Assembly (NCBI GenBank): GCA_964016885.1
Contig: OZ024741.1
Span: 34,242,027 to 34,306,026 of the forward strand
Length of the DNA: 64,000 nt
Direction of reading: 5' to 3'
Source of the DNA: Eledone cirrhosa
Lineage: Eukaryota > Mollusca > Cephalopoda > Octopoda > Eledonidae
The notes beneath the pieces are model-generated. The model was given only the letters and a program-made list of their open reading frames with translations, ran no database searches and was not told where the DNA came from. Of the stretch, positions 54,761-64,000 are shown one piece after another (the first letter of the stretch is position 1; each line of letters starts with the position of its first letter). A program made the position numbers and the translations under genes.

Positions 54761-54914
54761 GTCATACCTACACCTAATTTATTTACATAGGCCCGTACAT
54801 CATGATATGTCCATATATTGCCAATGTTAACAACATAAGTTAAAGGAATCATATCTCTCCCAAACCTCATCATGCTGGAGCCCTGGTTTTATTGACATTA
54901 AACTACTCACAGTA

Positions 54915-55110
54915 CATGACTCTTCCCTGGAGAGGATGCCAGTATGCTACAGGGTTAACTCTTTGCTGTTGCTAATACTCATTCATTTTTCAGCTGATGG
55001 GGTTGTAGCAATATTAAAAGAAGTGTCTTGCTCAAGGACACAACACAATACCCAGATCTGGAATGAAACCCGCCAGTTTATGATTGTTAGCCCAACACGT
55101 TAACCACATA
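54915..55110 (-). mobile_element. SINE family E, copy 2
   Basis: CTTCCCTGGAGAGGATGCCAG, TTTTTCAGCTGATGGGG, AGTGTCTTGCTCAAGGACAC and AATGAAACCCGCCAG, ending GCCCAACACGTTAACCAC (A-box complement). Confidence 0.7.
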
Positions 55111-55214
55111 AGTACCAGTAATATATTACTGGTTCTGCCAGTTTACAATAATGACACCACATTTAGTGGTGTTATAATTGAATGTATTGTCAGTACTAAC
55201 TGACTGCTACTAAG

Positions 55215-55435
55215 ATTGGTCTGCTCCTATACACATACACACTCATAACACACAGCACATACACACTCACAACACATGCAAACACTCACACACACATATA
55301 TATACAACATACACCTACACACAATACATAACACATACACAACACACACATATACAACACACCCACACACAATACACACACACACAACATGCACACACAC
55401 ACACCACACAACACACGTGTGTTGTGTGTGTCCAG
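55215..55435. repeat. (CA)n-rich sequence
   Basis: ACACAC with AACACATAC and TACACAAC interruptions, ending at a CACGTGTGTTGTGTGTG mini-palindrome near 55412-55430. Confidence 0.85.
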
Positions 55436-55599
55436 ATAGACTGCCTTGTTGATTCATACTCCAACATCAACAATACTAATACCACCACCACCATCATCAT
55501 CACTAATACCATCCTCATCACCACTATCATCATCATCATCACCACCATCACCAGCTGTTTTGTATTCATTTTTACCACATGGACATGTTTGGTTTTATA

Positions 55600-56095
55600 A
55601 TTATTACTACAGACACCACTACAACCACCACCAATACCACTACAGACACCACTACCAATACCACTACAGACACCACTACCAATACCACTACAGACACCAC
55701 TACCAATACCACTACAGACACCACTACCAATACCACTACAGACACCACTACCAATACCACTACAGACACCACTACAACTACTACCAATACCACTACAACT
55801 ACTACCAATACCACTACAGACACCTCTACAACCACCACCAATACCACTACAACTACTACCAATACCACTACAGACACCATTACAACTACTACCAATACCA
55901 CTGCAGACACCACTACAACAACCACCAATACCACTACAACTACTACCAATACCACTACAGACACCACTACAACAACCACCAATACCACTACAACTACTAC
56001 CAATACCACTACAGACACCACTACAACCACCACCAATACCACTACAACTACTACCAATACCACTACAGACACCACCAATACCACTACAACTGTGG
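55600..56095. repeat. 24 bp minisatellite AATACCACTACAGACACCAC plus TACC
   Basis: Perfect 24 bp units at about 55640-55770, then mixed 24/36/48 bp combinations with ACAACTACT and ACAACCACC. A Thr/Asn/Asp-rich frame is open throughout, and the reverse strand reads poly-Val. Confidence 0.93.
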
Positions 56096-56154
56096 TCACA
56101 ACTGCCAACATCATCACCACCATCATCATCATCACCATCACCATCATCACCACC

Positions 56155-56185
<31 letters not shown>

Positions 56186-56200
56186 CCACCATCAGAGTAT
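56096..56200. repeat. (ATC/ACC)n array
   Basis: CATCATCATCACCATCACC continuing directly from the 24 bp minisatellite. Confidence 0.9.
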
Positions 56201-56484
56201 ATTGTATGTAATCTCCTCCTTGGAATGACTGCTTGTCACTGTTTTATAATCAGACTTTTATATCAAGGAATGAACACCACAACAGCACATAACTGTTGCT
56301 GTACTACTACTACTACCATCACACAGTCTACCACCATGACCACCACCACTGTTTATATTCTACTGTTTACTATTACTCCCTCTTCATACTGCTACCATCA
56401 CCCCCCCCCCCATCACCAAATCCATTAAAACTACTTCCATTATCTCCTCCCCTCACTCCTCTGTTTATGATTTCTGTCTTTTGC

Positions 56485-56806
56485 CTGCTTCTCCACCACC
56501 ACCAACAACAACAACATTACCACAACCATCACCACCAACAACAACATTACCACAACCATCACCACCACCACCAACAACAACATTACCACAACCATCACCA
56601 CCACCACCACCACCAACAACAACATTACCACAACCACCACCACCACCAACAACAACATTACCACAACCATCACCACCACCACCACCACCAACAACAACAT
56701 TACCACAACCATCACCATCACCACCACCACCAACAACAACAACAACATTACCACAACCATCACCACCACCACCACCAATAACAACAACAACATTACCACA
56801 ACCATC

Positions 56807-56837
<31 letters not shown>

Positions 56838-57073
56838 TTACCACAACCATCACCACCACCACCACCAATAACAACAACAACAACATTACCACAACCATCA
56901 CCATCACCACCACCACCAACAACAACAACAACATTACCACAACCATCACCACCACCACCACCAATAACAACAACAACATTACCACAACCATCACCACCAC
57001 CACCACCAACAACAACAACATTATCACAACCACCACCACCACCACCACCAACAACAACATTACCACAACCATC

Positions 57074-57104
<31 letters not shown>

Positions 57105-57450
57105 TTACCACAACCATCACCACCACCACCACCACCACCACTAACAACAACAACATTACCACAACCATCACCACCAACAACAACAACATTACCACAACCA
57201 TCACCACCACCACCAACAACAACAATAACAACATTACCACCATTATCACAACCATCACCAACACCACCACCACCACCAGAACCAAGACTACTATTACCAC
57301 AACCACCAACAACATCACTATTACCACAACTATTACCAACTCCAGAACCAGTACCACCACTATTACCACATCCACCATTCTATTGCTACCACCACTATTA
57401 CCACATCCACCACTCTATTACCACCACCACTATTTCCACAACCATCACCT
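56485..57450. repeat. Minisatellite of ACATTACCACAACCATCACC with (CAC)n and (CAA)n
   Basis: Each unit has ACAACATTACCACAACCATC flanked by variable (CAC)n and (AAC)n, unit length about 39-60 bp, always in multiples of three. Forward frames open for more than 300 codons; composition artefact. Confidence 0.93.
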
Positions 57451-57464
57451 GAGTAGAATCTTCA

Positions 57465-57785
57465 GATGTGTTGATACCATGATAAAATGCACCCAGTACA
57501 CTCTGTAAATCAGTTGATAAGGAGGTTACCCAGCCATAGAAAACCTACCAAGGTAAAGGGCGTTCTACAGTTGTGTTAAAGACATGCCAACCTCCGTGGT
57601 GCTGGTGCGACAATAAAATGCACCTTGTACACTCTGTAAAGAGAGGGACCATATGTAAGTGAGACTTGGTTCCTGCCTGTCTGAGAGATGCACAGCACCA
57701 GTTAAGTATTGACCTCATCTGTGTCAATCCATCCAACCTTGCTATCATGGAAAACAGACATTAAATGATGACGATAATGACCACC
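57465..57785 (+). mobile_element. SINE family B-like 3' half with duplicated segment
   Basis: GATAAAATGCACCCAGTACA and CAATAAAATGCACCTTGTAC mark two copies of the internal segment about 120 bases apart. The end has TTGCTATCATGGAAAACAGACATTAAATGATGACG. Confidence 0.65.
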
Positions 57786-57957
57786 ACCACCACCATTATT
57801 GTAACACTCCATCATCATGCATTAGTGTATTGCTACAACAAAATTACATCAACAACATTGACTGACAACCAGCTAGGGAGTCTCTCTGTGGTAGCTAGAC
57901 CTGCTAGAAGTAACAACGAAGTCTCTCAAATCACACCTTACCATCTTGAAAAACAGT

Positions 57958-58215
57958 CATGTTGGATAATATAGTCCTAGATACACTGTGTCTGGTGGAC
58001 ACATTAGATGATGTAGTCCTAGATACACAGTGTCTGGTGTACACATTAGATAGTGTCGTCTTAGATACATTGTCTGGTGGACACATTAGGCAATGTAGTC
58101 CTAGATACACTGATGAACACATTGGATAATGCAATACTAGATACCCTATGCCATTAGATAGTGTAGTCTTAAAGAGTACTTCAACCAATGTAATCCTAGA
58201 TACACTATGCTTGAA
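57958..58215. repeat. About 50 bp minisatellite, five copies
   Basis: Unit ATGTAGTCCTAGATACACTG plus TGTCTGGTGGACACATTAGA and variable ends. Later units lose the TCTGGTGG part. Confidence 0.88.
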
Positions 58216-58261
58216 TAAAAGACAAAATAGTTATAACTAGGAATCCTTTTGATAATTTCCC

Positions 58262-58655
58262 TGACCTGGTGAAGGTGTTGGACTTACAGTTGTCATGTCA
58301 TTGGTTCAATTCCTTGAATGTTGTGTTCTTGAGCAAAATATTTCATTTCACATTGCACCCAGCCCACATTGTAAAGTGGTTGTGTAGGTGTCATGACAAA
58401 AAGCACCAAGCCCACACTGTAAATGTGGTTGTGTAGGTGTCACGACAAAAAGCACCCAGCCCACACTGTACATGTGGTTGTGTAGATAAGTGCATCCAGC
58501 CGTAGAAACCAATCAAGAAGCAGTTCTGCGTGAGCAAGACACAGTCATCTGACCCAACTTGCTTCAAACAGGATAACCTGTCTAACCCATGCTAGCGTGG
58601 AAAAGTGGAAAAATGGACGTTGAACGGTGGTGTTGATGATGATGATTGCTCTAGT
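58262..58655 (+). mobile_element. SINE family B with internal triplication
   Basis: A degenerate head (GGTGTTGGACTTACAGTTG, GGTTCAATTCC) and GTTCTTGAGCAAAATATTTCA. Then come three copies of an approximately 60 bp segment with AGCACC(A/C)AGCCCACACTGTA and GTGGTTGTGTAGGTGTCA, then CCATGCTAGCGTGGAAAAG and an ATGATGATG tail. Confidence 0.85.
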
Positions 58656-58805
58656 CAACTCAGCTGAAAAGGAGTACTAGCAGATGTAGCAGCTGTGAGT
58701 TAACTCTATAATAGACTGGCATCCTATCCAGGGCTGTGGGGAGTGGATAGTCTTGTGCTCCAGTCTGATTAGCTTCCTCTGGGGTTTTGGAACAGACTTT
58801 AGGCA
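58656..58805 (+). mobile_element. SINE family E, 3' part
   Basis: AACTCAGCTGAAAAGGAGTA, ATAGACTGGCATCCTATCCA and TTCCTCTGGGGTTTTGG. It follows the family B copy directly. Confidence 0.6.
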
Positions 58806-58839
58806 AAACAACACCATCAGTAACTTCCTCATCCCACTA

Positions 58840-59250
58840 CCACCTTGAAATACCATCACCACTGCCACCACTATAACAGCTACTACTAGCACCAATACAA
58901 CTAACATTTTACTACCACAATTTCTGCCATTGGAACCACCACCACTACTACTACCACCACCACCACTACTGCTACCACCACCACCACCACTACTACTACC
59001 ACCACCACCACCACCACTACCACCAATACCATAACCATCACCATCACTACTACTACTACTACTACTACTACTTTCCATTAACAAAACCCCTTCATTGCCA
59101 TCACTACTACTACCTTCCATTAACAGCATCCTATCACTGCTGCTGCCACCACTACTGTTATTACTACTACTACCTTCACCACTATAACCACCACCACTAC
59201 TACTACTACTACTACAACCACTGCTACTTTCCATTAACAAAACCACCATA
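58840..59250. repeat. (ACC/ACT)n array with TTCCATTAACA period
   Basis: CACCACTACTACTACC sequence interrupted several times by TTTCCATTAACAAAACC or TTCCATTAACAGCATCC, giving a loose longer period. Confidence 0.9.
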
Positions 59251-59279
59251 ATTTCCACCATTACTATCTTCCATCAAAC

Positions 59280-59480
59280 CTCACTCCACCATCACCACCA
59301 CCACCATCACCACCACCACCACCACCACCATTACCACCACCACCACCACCACCATTACCACCATCACCACCACCACCATCACCACCACCACCATCATCAC
59401 CACCACCATCATCACCAACACCACCACCATCATCACCACCACCATCACCACCAACATCATTATAACCCCCCCCCCCCCCA
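59280..59480. repeat. (ACC/ATC)n array ending in a C run
   Basis: CACCACCACCATCACC sequence, then a C13 run at about 59467-59479 and ACACACACA. Confidence 0.93.
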
Positions 59481-59499
59481 CACACACACACTCCCTGTT

Positions 59500-59687
59500 T
59501 TATTCCATTCATGGTGAACCTTCATATTATTTGCTGCTGCACCAGCTTGCTGCTCATTCATTGTGCATTGCTGCCACACATATACCTAACAGTTCAACAC
59601 ATAGGAATGTCTGTGTGTATGTGTCTGTGTATGTGTCTGTGTGTGACCTACATTTCATACTCTAGGGTACAGAAAGAAAAGGGTTTA

Positions 59688-59719
<32 letters not shown>

Positions 59720-60040
59720 GCCATCTTCCTCATTTATCTCTCATCCTATATCTCATTCTATTGATATCTATCTGTCTGTCCATCTATATAAAGAACTACC
59801 TTTCTATCTATCCTATCTATCTATCTATCTGTCACCCCTCCCCCCCCCCCGAAAGAGTCAGGGCTCCACCGCTGAGATCTTGCTGTTTCAGTAGCTAGTT
59901 CCCTATATATATAGTAAAGGGCATGAGAGAGAGAAATGCCTCTGCCTATCTATCTATATATATGTGTGTGTGTGTGTGTCTGATTTAGAATAAATACACA
60001 ATATTCCTGTGAGTCATAAAAAAATAACTAAAAGGGTTGG
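59500..60040. other. Unrecognised sequence with CTCT and CTAT runs
   Basis: 59694-59719 (CTCT)n, 59750-59830 CTATCTAT, C10 at 59840. The open frame at 59511-59894 is composition-driven after its first third. Confidence 0.5.
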
Positions 60041-60140
60041 TTTCGTGAAGGGCATCTAGCTTAAAATATTGCCTCAAAATGTCCTGTCCAATACATGCTG
60101 GCATGGTCAAATTTGATATAAAAATAGCGATGATGATGAT
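60035..60140 (+). mobile_element. SINE family B, 3' end
   Basis: GTGAAGGGCATCTAGCTTAA, CCAATACATGCTGGCATGG and GCGATGATGATGAT tail. Confidence 0.6.
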
Positions 60141-60354
60141 CTATCCCCTTTTCTGGTTAACTCAGGGGAGAGAAGGAACGGGGAAATGATATTTTCTATA
60201 GCTGGACATTGGCACAATTAACAGTCAATGATGGTGTTGTTATTGTTGGTGGTAGTTACTGGAACTCCCTTACAATCTGTTTAGTGTGTGTGTTTCTGTC
60301 TACTTTTTCTCTATCCCCCACCCCCCTCCCTATTTTTTTTATTTTTTTTTACTA

Positions 60355-60427
60355 TGGTTCTATTCAGAGTGTTTGAGGACTCTTCCCCCCTGACCCTCTC
60401 AGTAATATGTGGGCAAAGAAGAAGAGT
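60355..60427 (+). mobile_element. LINE 3' terminal fragment (copy 5a)
   Basis: GAGTGTTTGAGGACTCTTCC, TGACCCTCTCAGTAATATGT and GGGCAAAGAAGAAGA correspond to the 3' end of the LINE tail (compare 53500-53560). Confidence 0.65.
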
Positions 60428-60700
60428 GTGTAGCTTGGAGATCACCAGAGAGTCACTGCAGGTAGAGCCGCTACTTCTCCAAATTGAGAGATCACAGCTC
60501 CGATACTATGGGGGGGCATGAGCTTAGAATGTCTCAGGAAAGAATCACTGGACATATTTTACGGGCAAAACCAACTAGCAGGAGACCCAGGGGTAGACCT
60601 TGAGCAAGATGGTTGGATAACATCCATGAGCTTGGCTGGTCTCACTTGGGGATCCAACCGGATCAATTGGAGACAGTTGCTTCTGATGATGGTGATGGGA
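60428..60700 (+). mobile_element. LINE ORF2 C-terminal tail (copy 5b), frameshifted
   Basis: SLQVEPLLLQIERSQLRYYG, then a GGGGGG run at 60510 shifts the frame. Downstream motifs (AGAATGTCTCAGGAAAGAAT, TCACTTGGGGATCCAACCGG) continue in other frames. It lies directly downstream of the 3' end fragment. Confidence 0.75.
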
Positions 60701-61015
60701 GAATATGTTTTTATCTCAAGAGAGAGAGAGACCATGGATCTGTAGCTGAAAAGTTCCTCTCCAAGATGCAGGCATACAACATTCACATACATGCAAGTCT
60801 TCTTGCCTCTTCTGCAACCATTATTATCCAAGCAGGAGGCAACAGCTTGTCATAGGCAAACTCAGAGCAAATGGAGGACGGTGGGGGGGGGGGGGGGATG
60901 TCACACTAACATCTTCACTAATCCACTATATGTATGTATCTCTCTCTCATATAATATATATATAGAGAGAGAGAGAGGGGGAGAAGGAATATCGATAGAT
61001 ATATAAATTCACACA
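60701..61015. other. Unrecognised sequence with a G run
   Basis: G-rich at 60880-60898, TATA/GAGA at 60955-60980. No coding case. Confidence 0.5.
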
Positions 61016-61057
61016 CATATATTATTATGTGTGTGTGTGTATATATATATATATTTA

Positions 61058-61116
<59 letters not shown>

Positions 61117-61180
61117 CGATAGATAGATATAGGTAGATTTATACATATACACAGATATATATGTGTGTGTGTCAGACTCA
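61016..61180. repeat. (TG)n and (TA)n microsatellite
   Basis: TG at 61028-61040, TA at 61040-61114, then GATAGATAGATA. Confidence 0.95.
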
Positions 61181-61369
61181 CCCAGTGACACACACACAAG
61201 ATGGTTAAAATGGCTGAAACCTAAGGAAAAAAGCTGAAATGTGAATTTTCTGATCAAACACCCCCACATTACACACAGGCATCTAAGTGCAAATCTGTAG
61301 ATTGTGTTTCACCACTACCACCATAATATATATGTGTGTGTGTCATAGCCTCCTGTCCTACTACTATGT

Positions 61370-61720
61370 TCATTCCTCTACCACCACCACCATATGCACC
61401 ACCACCACCTTTGCCACTACTATTACAATGTCCACTACTACTATCACTAAACCCTTTTCCCCCTCCCCTCACTCACACACATTCTAACTCCCATCAATAG
61501 TATCAGAAGAACCCAACATGCTCTCTCTCCCTCTCTGTGCCTGTTTCTGTAAGGCAGCATTGGTTTTATCCCATCAACTACCTCAGCAACATTGCTTCCC
61601 TACCGCCGCCACCATCTCTTCCCTACTGCCGCCACCACCTCTTCCCTACCGCCACCACCACCATCTTTTCCCTACCACCACCACCACCATTTTTTCCCTA
61701 CCACCACCATCACCATCTTT
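61370..61720. repeat. (ACC)n-rich sequence with a 27-33 bp CCCTACCGCCACCACC unit
   Basis: 61590-61715 has five copies of a unit like TTCCCTACCGCCACCACCA with TCTTTT. 61378-61460 is loose ACC/ACT. Confidence 0.8.
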
Positions 61721-61879
61721 TACTCTATCTTGTTAACTGTGAGGCATCCTACATATACAAGAACTCTCTTTATCATCACCATCATAACAATTGGTAGTAA
61801 TATATATATATATACATTTATGAAAATAAAAATTAGGTATATTTTTGTCTATTTGCTCTTCACACTTATAATTGTTTTA

Positions 61880-61921
<42 letters not shown>
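61880..61921. repeat. (TG)n/(TA)n microsatellite
   Basis: TGTGTGTATATATA run. Confidence 0.93.
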
Positions 61922-61923
<2 letters not shown>

Positions 61924-62605
61924 GGAGAGAGAGAGAGGAAGAAGGCAAAAGATAGAAATAGAGCCCCCTCCCCTTTTTGTGGGGATGAATAATGATGATT
62001 GGTTGGTGATGACAGAAACAGTGGAGCAACAGGGTCTTGTGTTATTTAATGGTGTCCTTTTACATTATCACTTAGAATCCCACAATTTTCCATTCTTCCA
62101 GGCTTAATGAAGTACTAAGGGAGCCCAGTTAAACACCTTTCCTTTGTTAATCCTTTTATATTGTGGCTTACAATCCCACAACCTTTCATTTTCCGGGGCT
62201 CAGTGAAGTACCAGTGATGTAGAGGGCTCAGTTAAATATCTACACCCTTCCACATCGTTCCCTGCCCCGCCTCCGTGTACTTAGATAGGAGGAATGAAAG
62301 AAGGAAGGAAGGAACAGAGGACATCTTTAGCCCTGATTTCAATTCAACACTTGGACTGAACTGCTATATTTGTTTTTGTTAATGTTTACAGGAATGGAAT
62401 GAATGCCACAACTTCAATGGAGACCTGACCCTCCATAATTCTCACTCCTTCTGTCTCTCCCCCCTCTCTCTCTTCTTCTCTCTCAATCTCTCTTCCTCTC
62501 ACCCCTCCCTCTCTCCTATTATTCTGTCCCTTACTAAAAGCCTTATCAATCTATATCATAGCTATAGCCATGTTGTATTTAAACCAAAGGGCCAACCTTG
62601 AACAA
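61922..62605. other. Unrecognised sequence with a small duplication and TCTC run
   Basis: CTTAGAATCCCACAATTTTCCATT (62080) and CTTACAATCCCACAACCTTTCATT (62166) mark an approximately 86 bp diverged duplication. 62445-62515 is TCTC-rich. TGTTTACAG at 62383-62391 resembles a splice acceptor. Confidence 0.5.
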
Positions 62606-62610
62606 GCAGA

Positions 62611-62715
62611 CTTATAATTGTTTCTACTTTTGGCACAAGGCCAGCAATTACCCAGTACATTACTGGTACTTTATTTTATCGACCCCGTATGGATGAAAGG
62701 CAAAGTTAGCCTCAA
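62611..62715 (-). mobile_element. SINE family A, 3' half only
   Basis: AATTGTTTCTACTTTTGGCA, CAGTACATTACTGGTACTTT, ATCGACCCCGTATGGATGAA and GGCAAAGTTAGCCTC; truncated before the B box. Confidence 0.85.
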
Positions 62716-63030
62716 GGTATTACAGCCACGAACTGTCCCTTTTTATTTTCTACACATAGGGAACCCAGGAGCACATCCTCCTATGTTTCCCTTTTTAAGA
62801 CGATATATGGGGTGTGATTTGAGGGAAATTTTATGTATGTATGTATGTGTATATATATATGTATATGTATGTATGTATATATATAATTGTAGTATTTATA
62901 TTAACAGGAATAGTTAAACTCCTTTACAAGTTGATTCAAAGCTCGATGCAGTGGAGGTCATAAAGAGCTGTTATATGTGTGTGTGTGTTTATGGTATAAA
63001 ACTATTGTTTATGTTGTGTCTGTTTCTGTC
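62716..63030. other. Unrecognised sequence
   Basis: ATGTATGTAT and TATATA stretches at 62833-62887. No other feature. Confidence 0.5.
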
Positions 63031-63034
63031 ATGC

Positions 63035-63165
63035 TGTAGCAAGAAATATAGATGGAATAAGTACCAGACTGAAATATGTGTTTGGGGCTCATATGATTGA
63101 CTAATCCTTTGATGCTGGTGCCCCAGTATGGCCACAGTCAAAGAATAAAAAAAATCAAAAAAAAT
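63035..63165 (+). mobile_element. SINE family D, 3' end
   Basis: GATGGAATAAGTACCAGACT, GGTGCCCCAGTATGGCCACA and GTCAAAGAATAAAA, characteristic of the 3' end of the family whose head is at 8235-8440. Confidence 0.7.
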
Positions 63166-63186
63166 CTACCGGTTGTCATGTATGCT

Positions 63187-63194
<8 letters not shown>

Positions 63195-63219
<25 letters not shown>

Positions 63220-63370
63220 ATTTATGTGTATGTATACATATGTGTGTATATTTTATGTATTTGTGTGTGAGTGTGTATTTGTATATCAGTATATATCTGA
63301 TAAGCATTGCAGTATTGAGATATGTTCTGTCTGTGTGTGTGCATAAGCCTGTGTGCATGTGTGTATTGTG
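63195..63370. repeat. (TG)n-rich microsatellite
   Basis: TGTGTGTGTGTG at 63198-63219 and looser TGTGTATTT repeats afterwards. Confidence 0.85.
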
Positions 63371-63836
63371 TTCCAAGACTGAGCTGCAGTTTTAAATATC
63401 AGTTCTCTGTGGAACCATCTTTGTCAGCCGATCCAATCATTGGTAATTCCCAGAATTCCTCAGCCAATGCTGTACAGCAGCTTCTTTTCTTCTAACATGT
63501 TGCCACTATATTCCACATTTTTCCATCAATACAGCTTCGACAATTTACCGTCTTCTAGCTTCCATTAACCACAGCTGCCAGCATCACCATACATTCCTCA
63601 TACACTGTCAACAGAAGTTTTTATATTAGAATATTCCTAATTCATTATTCCATAAATATATCTAGTCACCTTCCTTCCATATTCCATTGATGTATCTAAA
63701 TCATTTAACCATCATACCATATTTCTCATTCCTGCGATGGCTATTCTTTTTTTTTTCCTTATTCCTGGAAGTCATTTTAGCTATTGAAAAATCTCCTAAA
63801 AATGTTTATATTTATTTTTCATTTATTTCGTAGTAC
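63371..63836. other. Unrecognised sequence
   Basis: TTCCAT-rich, low-copy-looking DNA with a T run at 63748-63757. No feature recognised. Confidence 0.5.
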
Positions 63837-63938
63837 CAACATTTTCATCATACTCTGTATGACCTGGTCACTGACACAATCCTACTGTAATTTGTGTCAG
63901 TAACCAATCAGGTCATAGAGAATGTGACAAAAATGTTG
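63837..63938. mobile_element. Palindromic element, arms of about 45 bp
   Basis: Left arm CAACATTTTCATCATACTCT with GTATGACCTGGTCACTGACA pairs with the right arm TGTGTCAGTAACCAATCAGG plus TCATAGAGAATGTGACAAAA and ATGTTG. Small loop TCCTACTGTAAT. A few bulges. A third palindrome family in this window. Confidence 0.75.
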
Positions 63939-64000
63939 AGACAGTGAAAGGAAGAAATGGAAAGCAAATAGAACAGTTACTGTGTGTGAGTGTGTGTGTG

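Noticed and set aside
62383..62470. Acceptor-like TTTGTTAATGTTTACAG followed by an open frame starting EWNECHNFNGDL
   Set aside because: The frame runs into a TCTC repeat, no donor is visible, and the peptide does not resemble MRL proteins. RNA evidence would be needed.

Overview
The window looks like nuclear DNA from a coleoid cephalopod (octopus, squid or cuttlefish type). The evidence is the density and kind of repeats. There are about 25 copies or fragments of tRNA-derived SINEs whose sequence resembles the tRNA-derived SINEs described from octopus, and decayed LINE reverse-transcriptase pieces of at least three kinds. Every few kilobases there are (TA)n, (CA)n, (CTCT)n and trinucleotide arrays. 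The one convincing host coding piece is a 461 bp exon at 9118-9578 (+) with a pyrimidine-rich acceptor ending CAG and a GTAAGT donor. Its N-terminus resembles the N-terminal region of the MRL (Mig-10/RIAM/lamellipodin) adaptors. Everything downstream may be intron of that gene or intergenic; no second exon could be supported.

Layout. 1-925: antisense LINE RT. 1055-1680: two SINEs. 1850-2490: 3' end of a restriction-like-endonuclease (R2-type) LINE. 3275-3545: leader-plus-hairpin element. 4740-7515: CACTA-rich minisatellite. 7860-9035: SINEs. 9118-9578: exon. 10124-10205: small palindromic MITE. 11365-19000: SINEs, one LINE tail and unrecognised single-copy DNA. 19510-28125: an 8.6 kb satellite of a 61 bp monomer. 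28435-34800: trinucleotide arrays, SINEs, a complete hAT-like MITE (30533-30831) and an SINE-derived 85 bp tandem array (32302-32556). 35311-39200: LINE tails, a 21 bp minisatellite that grew out of a dispersed repeat, and SINEs. 39510-44740: second leader-plus-hairpin element, CA/CT arrays, ACT array, 22 bp minisatellite, polypyrimidine tract, AGT array. 44780-47430: CACAC-type satellite. 47735-52200: microsatellites and small minisatellites. 52245-55110: dispersed repeats, LINE tail, a TX1/L1-like LINE carcass and an SINE. 55440-59470: trinucleotide-derived arrays, a 50 bp minisatellite and SINEs. 60040-64000: LINE tails, TA arrays, SINE fragments and a palindromic element.

The main biological themes are as follows. 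(1) Tandem arrays are being born inside dispersed repeats: at least three cases are visible here. (2) Long near-perfect hairpin elements occur whose two arms match each other far better than the two copies match each other. (3) The 61 bp satellite is stop-free in all three forward frames, varies in length mostly in steps of three bases, encodes the same 61-residue cycle in any frame, and carries a 3' splice-site-like motif in each monomer on the same strand as the exon. Very long open frames in the window are by-products of repeats, not recognisable genes. Family labels A-F for SINEs and dispersed repeats are mine.
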